From contig NZ_JABCPZ010000093.1 of NCBI RefSeq assembly GCF_013283785.1, forward strand, positions 1-37,490: DNA of 37,490 nt, in the 5' to 3' direction. This DNA is from Nonomuraea antri (GTDB taxonomy: Bacteria; Actinomycetota; Actinomycetes; Streptosporangiales; Streptosporangiaceae). This document shows positions 7,960 through 15,888 of this stretch, piece by piece; the stretch's first letter is position 1, and every line of letters starts with the position of its first letter. The notes under the pieces were generated by a model. It was not told the DNA's origin. It did not search any database and was given only the letters and a program-made list of their open reading frames with translations. Both the position numbers and the translations under genes were made by a program.

Positions 7960-10178
7960 GCCTGACCTTCCAGCTCGGGTTCCAGGTCGAGTTCGGCCGT
8001 GTGCGTGCGGCCGAGCGACCCGGCCAGTCTCACGGTGACGGTGGGATTCGTGCCGGTCTTGACCGTGACGGTGTCGTCGGCGCCGGCCACCGCGCGTACC
8101 GGGTGGCCGAGGGTGAGCGTGACGGTGTCCACCGTCCTGCTCGGGTCGGCGACGGCCACGGACAGCCGGCCTGGTGAGCGCCGCACCAGCGCGGCGCAGG
8201 GCGCGTCAGCGGACACCGGACCGGCCGTCCCCGCGCTCCAGAACGTGGCCGCGACCAGGCCCTCGTGCTCGACGGCCTGGACCTCGGCGGTGTTGGCCAG
8301 CACCCGCACCGGCGCGGTCAGCGCGAACGCGGCGGTCTCGGCCCGGGTGGCGTTCGGCAGCAGCACGTAGGCGTAGCCGGCGTCGACCGGGTTCACGCCG
8401 TGATCGAACCAGAAGGTCACGTAGCGCCGGGTGATCGGGTCGGTGGTGCCGCCGGTGTCGAAGCCGGCGTTGACGTCACGCCAGCATCCCGTGCGGGTCT
8501 CGACCATGGTCCGCGCGCCGGTGAAGACGTAGCCGCCGGCGCCCTCCAGGTGCGCCCAGCCGTCGCCCAGGTACGGGTCGGCGGCGCTGATCCGGTTCTC
8601 CACCACGGTCTCGATCGTGCGCCCGTCGGAGCTGGTGATGCCGCTGCCCAGGGCCATGACCGCGGTGTCGAGGCAGAACCAGGACTTGCGCGCCCGCAGT
8701 GTCACGTCGTGCCCGATCAGCTCCATCGCCGCCGCGCCGTACCTGCCGCCCAGCACCGCGCCGCCCGCCCAGGCGTTGACCGGCCGGTACGCGCTGAACG
8801 ACAGGTCCTCCCGCGGCCCGGTGCACACCGTGGTGCCGGGCAGCCGGTAGGGGTTCACGGTCGGCCAGAAGTCGTCGCCGTACCCGGCCGGGCCGCCCGG
8901 GTACAGGTAGGTCATGCCGTCGCCGGTGTACCAGCCGCGCAGGTTCTCCCCGTTGATCGCCTCGTAGGCCGACGTACGCGCCGACGACATGCTGATCGCG
9001 AACGACCAGCCGGGCCGCCGGTGCACCACCCGGTCCATGGCGGGGAAGACGAAGTGCCCGGTGGGGCCGGGCGCGGCCGGGATCTCCGGGTCGGCGGCCA
9101 CCTCGACCGCCGCACGCACCGCGGCCGCCGGCGCCCGCTCCAGGTACGGGTGCCGCTCGTCACGCAGCATCCAGCCCTTGGCCAGCGCCCTGAGCCCGCT
9201 CCGGTGCGGCTCGGGGGCGTCTCGCGCGAGCAGCAGCACCGCCGTGATCACCTCGTGCCCGATGACGTGGTCGGCGGAGGACCGGCGGGTGACCGCCCGG
9301 CCGCGTACCGCGTCCATCATCAGCCCGTCGTGCACGAACGGCGCGAACGACCGCACGACCCAGTCGAGCACCACGCCGGCCGCCGGATCGCTCACCCGCC
9401 ACGGCGAGCCGGCCAGCAGCGCCAGGACCTGCGTGACCGCGGCGAGCTGCACCACCCCGTACGAGCCGGTGTAGGCGACGTGGCCGTGCTGGATGAACGA
9501 GCCGTCGCGGTGGAAGCCATCGCCGGTCGCGGCGTAGCGGAAGAGGCTGTGCCTGCCGCCGTCGCGCGTGTCGGACAGCGCGTCCCTGGCCAGCGCCAGC
9601 TCGGCCGCGCCGCGCCCGGCCACCCCGCGCAGCGCGACGATGAACGCCTTGTCCGCGCGGTTGGCCGCGCTCTCGCTGACGTCGGGATGTCCGGTACGCC
9701 GATCGGGATCGGGGCAGAACCGGTCCACCGCCCGCAGGTACGCCGCGCGCCGGTCGGGCGAGAGCCGGTCGCCGAGCAGCACGCACACGCGGGTCAGCTC
9801 GGCCGGCGAGCCGATCTCCCAGAACCACCAGTTGCCGGTCTCCGGCAGCCGCTCGTGGTAGTGGTCGCGGTTCAGCAGGTCGAGCGCGGACACCAGCCGG
9901 CCGAGCACCCGGTCGTCGTCGTGCTGGGCGGCGCCCGGGGTGGCCCAGGCGGTGGCGGCCAGGCGCAGCCGGCGGTAGCTCTCCCAGACCGCCCCGGCCC
10001 CGGCGGCGAGAGGCAGGTCGGGCCAGAGCGTGACCGGGTCCATGGCGGCCAGGTGCCCGGCCGCGGCCTCGCTCAGCCTGCCCGTGGCGGCGGTCCACGC
10101 CGGATGGTCCCAGCCCGCGGGACCGGCGCCCGTCAGCAGGGTCACGGCGGTCGCGCGCAGGGCGTCGAAGTCGTCCAT
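7956..10178 (-). CDS. Polysaccharide lyase family 8 protein (hyaluronate/chondroitin/xanthan lyase-like), no signal peptide
   Basis: 740 residues. PL8 enzymes cleave uronic-acid glycosidic bonds by beta-elimination. Key features match the S. pneumoniae hyaluronate lyase order: the substrate-cleft patch Asn116-Trp117-Trp118, Asn173 in SAANRAD, and His231 and Tyr240 in FIQHGHVAYTGSYG, nine residues apart as in His399/Tyr408. ENLRGWYTGDGMTYLY and the C-terminal beta-sandwich region are also typical. PL8 lyases are normally secreted, but this protein starts MDDFDALRATAV with no signal peptide and no in-frame upstream extension that would supply one, so it is predicted to be cytoplasmic. The substrate (hyaluronan, chondroitin, xanthan side chain or another uronide) cannot be told from sequence. 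The ribosome-binding site is weak; it lies 36 bases after the M60 gene. Confidence 0.9.
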   Translation of the reverse strand: MDDFDALRATAVTLLTGAGPAGWDHPAWTAATGRLSEAAAGHLAAMDPVTLWPDLPLAAGAGAVWESYRRLRLAATAWATPGAAQHDDDRVLGRLVSALDLLNRDHYHERLPETGNWWFWEIGSPAELTRVCVLLGDRLSPDRRAAYLRAVDRFCPDPDRRTGHPDVSESAANRADKAFIVALRGVAGRGAAELALARDALSDTRDGGRHSLFRYAATGDGFHRDGSFIQHGHVAYTGSYGVVQLAAVTQVLALLAGSPWRVSDPAAGVVLDWVVRSFAPFVHDGLMMDAVRGRAVTRRSSADHVIGHEVITAVLLLARDAPEPHRSGLRALAKGWMLRDERHPYLERAPAAAVRAAVEVAADPEIPAAPGPTGHFVFPAMDRVVHRRPGWSFAISMSSARTSAYEAINGENLRGWYTGDGMTYLYPGGPAGYGDDFWPTVNPYRLPGTTVCTGPREDLSFSAYRPVNAWAGGAVLGGRYGAAAMELIGHDVTLRARKSWFCLDTAVMALGSGITSSDGRTIETVVENRISAADPYLGDGWAHLEGAGGYVFTGARTMVETRTGCWRDVNAGFDTGGTTDPITRRYVTFWFDHGVNPVDAGYAYVLLPNATRAETAAFALTAPVRVLANTAEVQAVEHEGLVAATFWSAGTAGPVSADAPCAALVRRSPGRLSVAVADPSRTVDTVTLTLGHPVRAVAGADDTVTVKTGTNPTVTVRLAGSLGRTHTAELDLEPELEGQA

Positions 10179-10214
10179 GCCGCTAGCCGTACCCCTCAGG
10201 CGCCGCCCCCATGG

Positions 10215-11525
10215 TCATTCGCTCAGCGTGCTCGGGTCGGTGGTCGGCGCGGGCAGGTTGAGCGCGGCCACCTGGGCCAGGTACTCGGCCGTCAGCGGCG
10301 CTCCCCACCGGGCCCAGAAGCCGGTCAGGTCCCTGCCCGACGTGCGCGAGGTGTACAGCGCCAGGTAACCCCACCGCTTGGCGCTCTCCGTCCAGTCGGA
10401 CGGCGGGTTCTCCGCGCGTACCAGCCGGTGCAGCTCGGGCCAGAAGCCGTCGCCGAAGGCCAGTTCGAGCTGGCGCAGCGGCACCAGCTTCTCGAACGCG
10501 CCGAACGCCTTGACGTAGTCCTGCCCCTGCCTGGGCAGCTTGGCCAGCGCGCTCTGGTACGGCGTGAGCCCGGTCTTGGTGTCCGGCTTGGTGAGGTTGG
10601 ACGGCTGGCCGAGCGTGCGCTGGGCGGCCAGCGAGTAGACGTTCACCGTGACCTCGGTCAGGTCGGTCGGCTTGTAGGCCATCTGCTGATGCTGGTGCCC
10701 CAGCTCGTGGTAGACGCCCCAGCCCCGGGTGCGCAGGCCCTCGACGGTGAGCAGCCGGTCCAGGTAGGTGCGCGGGTAGGCGGTCCAGCCGTGCGTGGCG
10801 TACGCGCCCGCCCCGGTCGGCATCCTGGGTGCCTCGACCAGGTGGAACCCCAGCGGCGAGCGCTCGGCCGCGGACAGCCCGGAGATGGCGGCGTGCGAGT
10901 CGATGATGGTCTCCAGCAGCCGCAGGTGGGCCGCGTGGTCCTGCTCGCGCCAGAGCAGCAGGCCCTCCCTGGTCACGGTGACGATGCCGCGCGGCGAGAC
11001 CAGCTCGGCCTGCGGCACGTCGGCGCGGGCGTCGAGCTGGGCCTGGAAGTCGGACTCCGTCGTCTCGCCGAGCACGAACCTGGGCACGAGCCGGCCGCCG
11101 TCCAGGAACTTGACCCTGGCGCGCTCGCCGTCGCCGGTGAGCGCCAGGTAGACCATGCCGCCGCCGGCGTCGCCGACCGTGTTGAGGCCGGCGGTCAGCG
11201 GGTGGCGCCTGGGGTTCTTGTACGTCACGTCGGGGTGGGTGTCGGGGGCGCCGACGTACAGGGTGGGCAGCACGCCGTCGACGGCCTCGACCCGCACGGT
11301 CAGCGTCGCGCCCGCGGGCAGGTAGACGCCGGTGGAGTTGAAGTCGGTGGTGCGCAGCGCCTGCTGCAGGCGCAGCCGCTCGCTCTCGGCGTCCGGCCTG
11401 GCGCGCAGCGCGACCGTGTGACGGGCCCGGTCGGCGTGCGCGGGGCCGGCGCCGATGAGGACGGCGCCGGCGCCGAGCGCGGTGGCGCCGAGGAAGCCGC
11501 GGCGGGACAGGGGGGTGCGGGTCAT
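10215..11525 (-). CDS. Tat-secreted M60-family (mucin/O-glycoprotein) metallopeptidase
   Basis: 436 residues. A twin-arginine signal (SRRGFLGATALGAG, AxA site near residue 31) directs export in folded form. The zinc site is VYHELGHQHQ (His273, Glu274, His277) with Glu291 in LTEVTVNVYS, fitting the M60 signature HExxHx(8,28)E. Characterised M60 peptidases cleave mucin-type or other O-glycosylated proteins. It is the first gene of the operon, with Shine-Dalgarno AAGGAG close before ATG 11525. Its promoter carries a LacI-type operator in the spacer. It is the only secreted enzyme of this operon, so it probably supplies the substrate for the intracellular enzymes downstream. Glycoprotein specificity is inferred from the family. 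Confidence 0.88.
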   Translation of the reverse strand: MTRTPLSRRGFLGATALGAGAVLIGAGPAHADRARHTVALRARPDAESERLRLQQALRTTDFNSTGVYLPAGATLTVRVEAVDGVLPTLYVGAPDTHPDVTYKNPRRHPLTAGLNTVGDAGGGMVYLALTGDGERARVKFLDGGRLVPRFVLGETTESDFQAQLDARADVPQAELVSPRGIVTVTREGLLLWREQDHAAHLRLLETIIDSHAAISGLSAAERSPLGFHLVEAPRMPTGAGAYATHGWTAYPRTYLDRLLTVEGLRTRGWGVYHELGHQHQQMAYKPTDLTEVTVNVYSLAAQRTLGQPSNLTKPDTKTGLTPYQSALAKLPRQGQDYVKAFGAFEKLVPLRQLELAFGDGFWPELHRLVRAENPPSDWTESAKRWGYLALYTSRTSGRDLTGFWARWGAPLTAEYLAQVAALNLPAPTTDPSTLSE

Positions 11526-11555
11526 GGCTTCTCCTTAGCGGGGGTCTGATGGCGA

Positions 11556-11584
11556 GCATTAAAGCGCTTTCTAACCCTGGTCAA
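11556..11584 (-). promoter_or_regulatory. Promoter of the M60-PL8-DUF2264 operon
   Basis: On the minus strand -35 TTGACC (11584-11579), a 17-bp spacer and -10 TAATGC (11561-11556) form a near-consensus sigma-70-type promoter. The predicted start is near 11549, giving a leader of about 24 bases with AAGGAG before ATG 11525. The operator core lies inside the spacer, so repressor binding should block polymerase. Confidence 0.75.
11561..11570. promoter_or_regulatory. LacI-type operator O1 (M60 promoter)
   Basis: AAAGCGCTTT is a perfect palindrome with the central CpG usual for LacI-family sites. Extended on the minus strand it reads TTAGAAAGCGCTTTAA. Its centre is exactly 110 bp from that of O2. 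Confidence 0.75.
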
Positions 11585-11613
11585 GGCTTTCCTGATCTTT
11601 CTATGGCTTTCTA
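11585..11613 (-). repeat. Three 10-bp-phased half-site-like repeats upstream of the -35 box
   Basis: CTTT occurs at 11587-11590, 11597-11600 and 11607-11610 (AGAAAG or GGAAAG on the minus strand), exactly 10 bp apart and directly upstream of the TTGACC box. Each resembles the AGAAAGC half of the operators. Confidence 0.4.
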
Positions 11614-11670
11614 CGCCTGTTCAGTGCCACGCCAGGCATGCCGAAGACAGCTCGGAGCACGTGGATCATG

Positions 11671-11680
11671 TAAGCGCTTG
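11671..11680. promoter_or_regulatory. LacI-type operator O2 (upstream of M60 promoter)
   Basis: TAAGCGCTTG contains the palindromic core AAGCGCTT (11672-11679), flanked on the minus strand by GTAGC. It begins right after the lacI stop and sits 110 bp upstream of O1, centre to centre. Confidence 0.65.
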
Positions 11681-12736
11681 CTACCGAGGAGGGGCGACCG
11701 ATTCGCGGATCACGATGGTCGTGCCGACCCGGGCCGTCGTCTGCACGGGGGCCAGGTAGTCGTCCTCGTCCGGCGAGCCGAGCGCCAGCCGCACCGCCTG
11801 CCGCCCCATCTCCTCCAGCGGGATGCGCACCGTGGTCAGCCTGGGTCGCAGCTCCTGCGCGATCGGCACGTCGTCGTAGCCGGCCACCGAGATGTCGCCG
11901 GGCACCGAGATCCCGGCCTGCTCGAACGCCTGCATCACGCCGGCCGCCACCGTGTCGTTGGCCGCGAAGACGGCCGTGAAGTCCAAACCGTCAGCCAGCG
12001 CCGCGCGGATCCCCTCGTAGCCGAACCTGCGGCTCAGCGGCCCGTTGCGCACCAGCTCCCGCTCGTAGGGCAGCCCGCGCAGCTCCAGCGCCCGCCGGTG
12101 CCCGGCCACCCTGGCGATGGTGGTGGACAACATGGCCGGGCCGCCGAGGAACAGGATCCGCCGGTGCCCCTGGTTGATCAGGTAGTCGGTGACCGAGAAC
12201 GCGCCGCCCTCGTTGTCGTACTCGACGACCTTGGTCGGCACGTCGTCGCCCAGCGACGGGCGTCCGCACAGCACCAGCGTGGACCCGCTGGCGTGCAGCG
12301 CCCGCGCCCGCCTGCTCACCTGGGCGGCGTAGGCGCGGTCCTCGTAGGCCCCGCCCACCAGGATCACCGCGTCGGCGCGCTGCTCGTGCAGCAGGTCGAT
12401 GAGCGCCAGCTCCTGCTCGGGGCCGCCCTGGGTGCAGCAGACCATGCACAGCCGGCCCAGCGCGGTCGACTCGCGCTCGACGCCGCGCGAGATGTAGGCG
12501 TAGAACGGGTCGACCAGGTCGTTGATGATGATCCCGACGGTCCTGTTGGTGGTGCCGGCCAGGGCGCGGGCGTGCGCGTTGGCCACGTAGCCCAGCTCGG
12601 TGATGGCCGACTCCACCCGCTCCCTGGTGGCCGCGGCGACCGGGTAGTTGCGGTTGATGACGCGGGAGACGGTCGCGCTGGAGACGCCGGCCAGCCTGGC
12701 CACGTCGGCGATCGTCGCCGAGCTGATCTCGGTCAC
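11681..12736 (-). CDS. LacI-family transcriptional regulator of the glycan locus
   Basis: 351 residues from GTG 12736. The N-terminal helix-turn-helix and hinge are clear (TIADVARLAGVSSATVSRVI, then VESAITELGYVANAHARALAG). A periplasmic-binding-protein-like effector domain follows (VGIIINDLVDPFYAYISRGV, GHRRILFLGGPA, AVFAANDTVAAGVMQAF, GYDDVPIAQELRPRLTTVR). GTG 12736 is chosen because GGAGAGGGAG ends 5 bases upstream; ATG 12766, which overlaps the previous stop, would add 10 residues. It is encoded after the dehydrogenase, 26 bases downstream, within the gene set that carries four matching operators. It most likely represses both divergent operons until a sugar ligand binds. The ligand is unknown. 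Confidence 0.92.
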   Translation of the reverse strand: MTEISSATIADVARLAGVSSATVSRVINRNYPVAAATRERVESAITELGYVANAHARALAGTTNRTVGIIINDLVDPFYAYISRGVERESTALGRLCMVCCTQGGPEQELALIDLLHEQRADAVILVGGAYEDRAYAAQVSRRARALHASGSTLVLCGRPSLGDDVPTKVVEYDNEGGAFSVTDYLINQGHRRILFLGGPAMLSTTIARVAGHRRALELRGLPYERELVRNGPLSRRFGYEGIRAALADGLDFTAVFAANDTVAAGVMQAFEQAGISVPGDISVAGYDDVPIAQELRPRLTTVRIPLEEMGRQAVRLALGSPDEDDYLAPVQTTARVGTTIVIRESVAPPR

Positions 12737-12762
12737 TGGCACTCCCTCTCCACGTGTGGTGA

Positions 12763-13782
12763 TCATGCCATCCGATCGAGCTCGTCGGCGCGGATCTCGT
12801 GGCGCAGCGGCAGCCCGGCACGGTACCTGGCCACCTCGTCGAGCGCGGACCTGGCCAGCCTGGCCAGCTCGTTGCCCTGCGCGCCGGCCAGATGCGGGGT
12901 GAGGAACACGTTCGGCAGGCTGAACAGGGGGTGTCCTGGCGGCAGCGGCTCGGGGTCGCTCACGTCGAGTATCGCGTCCAGCCTGCCGCTCGTCAGCTCG
13001 GCCAGCAGCGCGTCGGGGTCGATGAGCGAGCCGCGGCCGGTGTTGATCACCACCGCGCCGTCGCGCAGCCTCGCCAGGCGCCGCTTGTCGAGCATGCGGT
13101 ACGTCTCCGGGGTGTCGGGCGCGTGCAGGGTCACCACGTGCGAGCGGCGCACCAGTGTGTCGAGGTCCACGCTGGTGCCGCCGAGCGCGGCCACCTCGTC
13201 CTGCGCCACGTACGGGTCGTAGACCAGCACCTCGGCCTCCAGCGAGCGCAGCAGCCCGGCGACCCGACGGCCGATGCGCGACAGCCCGACGACGCCGACC
13301 GTGATGCGATGCGTGCCCAGCCACGGCATGCCGGAGAAATCGCGTTTCGTGCCATGCTCGCGGTAGCGGTGCGCCAGCGTGAAGGCCCGCTTGGCCCCGA
13401 ACACGATGGCCGCGAACGTGAACTCCGCGACGGGCACCGCGTTGGCGTCGGCCGCGCTCGACACCCGCACGCCCCGGCGCAGCACGGCCGGGTCGAGGAA
13501 GGTCTTGACCGTGCCGGCCGCGTGCGCGATCAGGCGCAGCCGGGGCGCCAGGTCGGGCAGCTCGGCCCCCAGCCTCGGACAGCCCCACCCGGTCACCAGC
13601 ACCTCGGCGCCGGCCAGCGCGCGGACGGCGGCGGGGGAGCCGAGCTCGTGGAGCACGTCGTCGTGCAGATCGGCCAGTTCGGCCAGCCGGGCCCAGCCGT
13701 CGGCGGCGAAGACCTCCTCGCGCACGCCCGGCCCCATGACCAGGACCGCGCGCGGTTTGAGTCGCGCCTCAGGGGACTCCAT
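12763..13782 (-). CDS. D-2-hydroxyacid dehydrogenase (NAD-dependent) family protein
   Basis: 339 residues from ATG 13782. Members interconvert 2-oxo acids and D-2-hydroxyacids. The Rossmann motif reads VGLSRIGRRVAGLL with an acidic residue after the second strand (VLVYDPY); the usual GxGxxG is GxSxxG here. Catalytic Arg (NTGRGSLID), Glu (DVSDPEPLP) and His (LTPHLAG) are all present. Start: AAGGAG lies 9 bases before ATG 13782, whereas GTG 13803 would place that sequence inside the gene. It is first in the minus-strand operon with lacI and has a near-consensus promoter. In this context it may handle a sugar-acid or uronate product, which is inference. Confidence 0.85.
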   Translation of the reverse strand: MESPEARLKPRAVLVMGPGVREEVFAADGWARLAELADLHDDVLHELGSPAAVRALAGAEVLVTGWGCPRLGAELPDLAPRLRLIAHAAGTVKTFLDPAVLRRGVRVSSAADANAVPVAEFTFAAIVFGAKRAFTLAHRYREHGTKRDFSGMPWLGTHRITVGVVGLSRIGRRVAGLLRSLEAEVLVYDPYVAQDEVAALGGTSVDLDTLVRRSHVVTLHAPDTPETYRMLDKRRLARLRDGAVVINTGRGSLIDPDALLAELTSGRLDAILDVSDPEPLPPGHPLFSLPNVFLTPHLAGAQGNELARLARSALDEVARYRAGLPLRHEIRADELDRMA

Positions 13783-13817
13783 CAGCGCACTCTCCTTGCC
13801 CACATGCCACTCCCCGA

Positions 13818-13833
13818 TAGAAAGCGCGTTCTA
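13818..13833. promoter_or_regulatory. LacI-type operator O3 (dehydrogenase-lacI side)
   Basis: TAGAAAGCGCGTTCTA has perfect 5-bp outer arms (TAGAA/TTCTA) and a one-base deviation inside. It lies just downstream of the predicted start of the minus-strand promoter (13876-13848), where bound repressor would act as a roadblock. Its centre is 110 bp from O4. Confidence 0.7.
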
Positions 13834-13847
13834 CGCGCTGTGGCGGC

Positions 13848-13876
13848 ACGCTAGGCGTAATCAGCGGCAACGTCAA
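13848..13876 (-). promoter_or_regulatory. Promoter of the dehydrogenase-lacI operon
   Basis: On the minus strand -35 TTGACG (13876-13871), a 17-bp spacer and -10 TAGCGT (13853-13848) make a strong sigma-70-type promoter. The predicted start is near 13841, shortly before operator O3, which implies autoregulation of lacI. Confidence 0.75.
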
Positions 13877-13918
13877 GCGCAAACGCCAGGTCCGGGGGAG
13901 CGCGGCGAGAGATGGGTC

Positions 13919-13947
13919 TTGACGGATTGGAAAGCGCTTACTACGGT
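13919..13947 (+). promoter_or_regulatory. Promoter of the transporter-peptidase-fucosidase operon
   Basis: -35 TTGACG (13919-13924), a 17-bp spacer and -10 TACGGT (13942-13947). Operator O4 occupies the spacer, the same layout as at the M60 promoter. The start codon of the first permease follows at 13971, after AAGGA. Confidence 0.75.
13929..13942. promoter_or_regulatory. LacI-type operator O4 (transporter promoter)
   Basis: GGAAAGCGCTTACT contains the core AAGCGCTT (13932-13939) inside the promoter spacer. Its centre is 110 bp from O3. Confidence 0.7.
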
Positions 13948-13970
13948 CTCGCCAATCGGAAGGACCAAGT

Positions 13971-14990
13971 ATGGCGAATCCCCCTGACAGCGGCTCGACG
14001 GCGTTGCGGCAGGTCACGCCGCAGGCAGCCGTGGCGGAGCCGCGAAAGACCAGTCCACCCGCCCCACCGCGGCGGCTGCCGCTGTGGCGGCGGATCTGGC
14101 GGGACCGCGTCATGCTCCTGCTGGCGCTGCCCGGCCTGCTGTATTTCCTGGTGTTCCACTATGTGCCGCTGCTCAGCTACGTCACCGCGTTCCAGGACTA
14201 CCAGCCCTACCTCGGCTACCTGAACAGCGCCTGGGTGGGCCTGCGGAACTTCGCGACCGTGTTCGGCGACCCCGGGTTCTGGAACTCCGTGGTGAACACC
14301 GTGCAGATCACGCTCACCCAGCTGGTGATCTTCTTCCCCGCCACGATCGGGCTGGCGCTGCTGCTGCACAGCGTGATGGGCGAGCGGACCCGCAAATTCG
14401 TGCAGAGCGTGGTGTACCTGCCGCACTTCATCGGCTGGGTGATCATCGTGTCGATCTTCCAGCAGGTGCTCGGCGGCGCGGGCGTGCTGCCCGGCCTGCT
14501 GGCCGACGCCGGCCTGCCGCGCTACGACATGATGACCGACCCGGACGTGTTCCCGCTGCTGGTCACCCTGCAGGTGTTGTGGAAGGACGCCGGCTGGGGC
14601 GCGATCATCTTCCTGGCCGCGCTGGTCTCGATCAGACCTGAGCTGTACGAGGCCGCAGCCATGGACGGCGCGGGCCGCTGGCGCCGGCTCTGGCACGTCA
14701 CGCTGCCCGGCATCACGCCGATCATCGTGCTGCTGCTCATACTCAAGCTCGGCAGCATCCTGTCGGTCGGCTTCGAGCAGATCCTGCTGCAGCGCGACGC
14801 CGTCGGCCCCGAGGCGGGCGAGGTGCTCGACACCTACATCTACTTCAACGGCATCCGCAGCGGCCAGTGGGGCGCCGCCGCCGCGGTCGGCCTGTTCAAG
14901 GCGGTCGTCGGCGCGGTCCTCGTCATCGGCGCCAACAAGTTCGCGCACATGCTCGGCCACGAGGGGGTGTACCGCAGTGCGGCCAAGTGA
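13971..14990 (+). CDS. ABC sugar-importer permease, LplB/YtlD type
   Basis: 339 residues. After a proline-rich cytoplasmic N-terminus (about 1-45) come six predicted membrane segments, starting VMLLLALPGLLYFLVFHYVP. The EAA loop that contacts the ATPase is YEAAAMDGAGRWRRLWHVTL. The sequence resembles permeases of the LplABC/YtcQ-YteP-YtcP group, some of which import uronate-containing oligosaccharides. It is the first gene of the plus-strand operon, with AAGGA before ATG. Its last 14 bases overlap the second permease. No ATPase is encoded nearby, so a shared ATPase of the MsiK type is expected. Confidence 0.92.
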   Translation: MANPPDSGSTALRQVTPQAAVAEPRKTSPPAPPRRLPLWRRIWRDRVMLLLALPGLLYFLVFHYVPLLSYVTAFQDYQPYLGYLNSAWVGLRNFATVFGDPGFWNSVVNTVQITLTQLVIFFPATIGLALLLHSVMGERTRKFVQSVVYLPHFIGWVIIVSIFQQVLGGAGVLPGLLADAGLPRYDMMTDPDVFPLLVTLQVLWKDAGWGAIIFLAALVSIRPELYEAAAMDGAGRWRRLWHVTLPGITPIIVLLLILKLGSILSVGFEQILLQRDAVGPEAGEVLDTYIYFNGIRSGQWGAAAAVGLFKAVVGAVLVIGANKFAHMLGHEGVYRSAAK

Positions 14991-15864
14991 CCGCCCGGCG
15001 TGGATGGAGCGGCCCAGCAGGATCGGGCTCGCGGTCAAGGCGGCCGTCCTGGTCGCGATCACGCTGATGGTGATCTACCCGTTCGTCGGCGCGGTCGGCA
15101 CCAGCCTGGCCGCGGAGACCCAGATCGCCACCAGCGGCGGGTTCGTGCTGCTGCCCGACTCGCCCAGCCTCGACGCCTACCGGGCCATCTTCGACGGCGG
15201 CACGGTGACCAGGGCGCTGCTGGTGAGCGTGCTGGTCACCGGGGTCGGCACGCTCGGCAGCGTGGCCGCGACCATCGCGCTGGCCTACGGGCTGAGCAGG
15301 CGCGAGGTCACCGGCTCCCGGTGGATCCTGCTGATCGCGCTGTTCACCATGCTGTTCAACCCGGGCATCATCGCCAACTTCCTGCTGGCCTCGCAGCTCG
15401 GGCTGATCGACACGTTCGCCTCGCTGGTGCTGCCCAGCCTGGTCAGCGCGTTCAACCTGGTCGTGCTCAGGTCGTTCTTCATGAGCCTGCCGGGCGAGCT
15501 GCTGGAGAGCGCCCGCATGGACGGCGCCGGCGACCTGCGGATCCTGGTGCGCATCGTGCTGCCGCTGTCGAAGGCGGTGCTCGCGGTGATCGCCCTGTTC
15601 TACGCCGTCTCCTACTGGAACTCCTTCTTCGACGCCCTGCTCTACCTCAACGACGAGGAGAAGTGGCCGCTGCCCATGGTGCTGCGCACGTTCGTGCTGC
15701 AGGGCCGGGCCCTGGAATCGCTGGGCGGCGCCGAGGCCCCCGCGCCGGTCCAGGCCATCCAGATGGCCGTGCTCGTCGTCGCCGTCGTCCCGATTCTCCT
15801 CGTCTATCCGTTCCTCCAGCGCTACTTCACCAAGGGCGTGCTCACCGGCGCCGTCAAGGGCTGA
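14977..15864 (+). CDS. ABC sugar-importer permease, LplC/YtcP type
   Basis: 295 residues. Six membrane segments, beginning GLAVKAAVLVAITLMVIYPF. The EAA-type loop is LLESARMDGAGDLRILVRIV and the C-terminus YFTKGVLTGAVKG is typical of LplC-like carbohydrate permeases. The GTG start lies inside the end of the first permease (14-base overlap), so the two are translationally coupled and probably form the heterodimeric channel. The binding protein follows 24 bases later. Confidence 0.92.
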   Translation: MRPSDRPAWMERPSRIGLAVKAAVLVAITLMVIYPFVGAVGTSLAAETQIATSGGFVLLPDSPSLDAYRAIFDGGTVTRALLVSVLVTGVGTLGSVAATIALAYGLSRREVTGSRWILLIALFTMLFNPGIIANFLLASQLGLIDTFASLVLPSLVSAFNLVVLRSFFMSLPGELLESARMDGAGDLRILVRIVLPLSKAVLAVIALFYAVSYWNSFFDALLYLNDEEKWPLPMVLRTFVLQGRALESLGGAEAPAPVQAIQMAVLVVAVVPILLVYPFLQRYFTKGVLTGAVKG

Positions 15865-15888
15865 CCCCCCACCCGAAGGAAGATCGAC

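Noticed and set aside
8265..11549. Very long plus-strand open frame opposite the PL8 and M60 genes
   Set aside because: Its translation is low-complexity Arg/Gly/Ala/His sequence without domains, while the opposite strand encodes clear PL8 and M60 motifs. This is the usual antisense shadow in high-GC DNA.
11561..11570. CcpA catabolite-response (cre) site
   Set aside because: The sequence resembles cre, but CcpA is a Firmicutes regulator. A LacI-family gene in the same locus with four matching sites is the simpler explanation.
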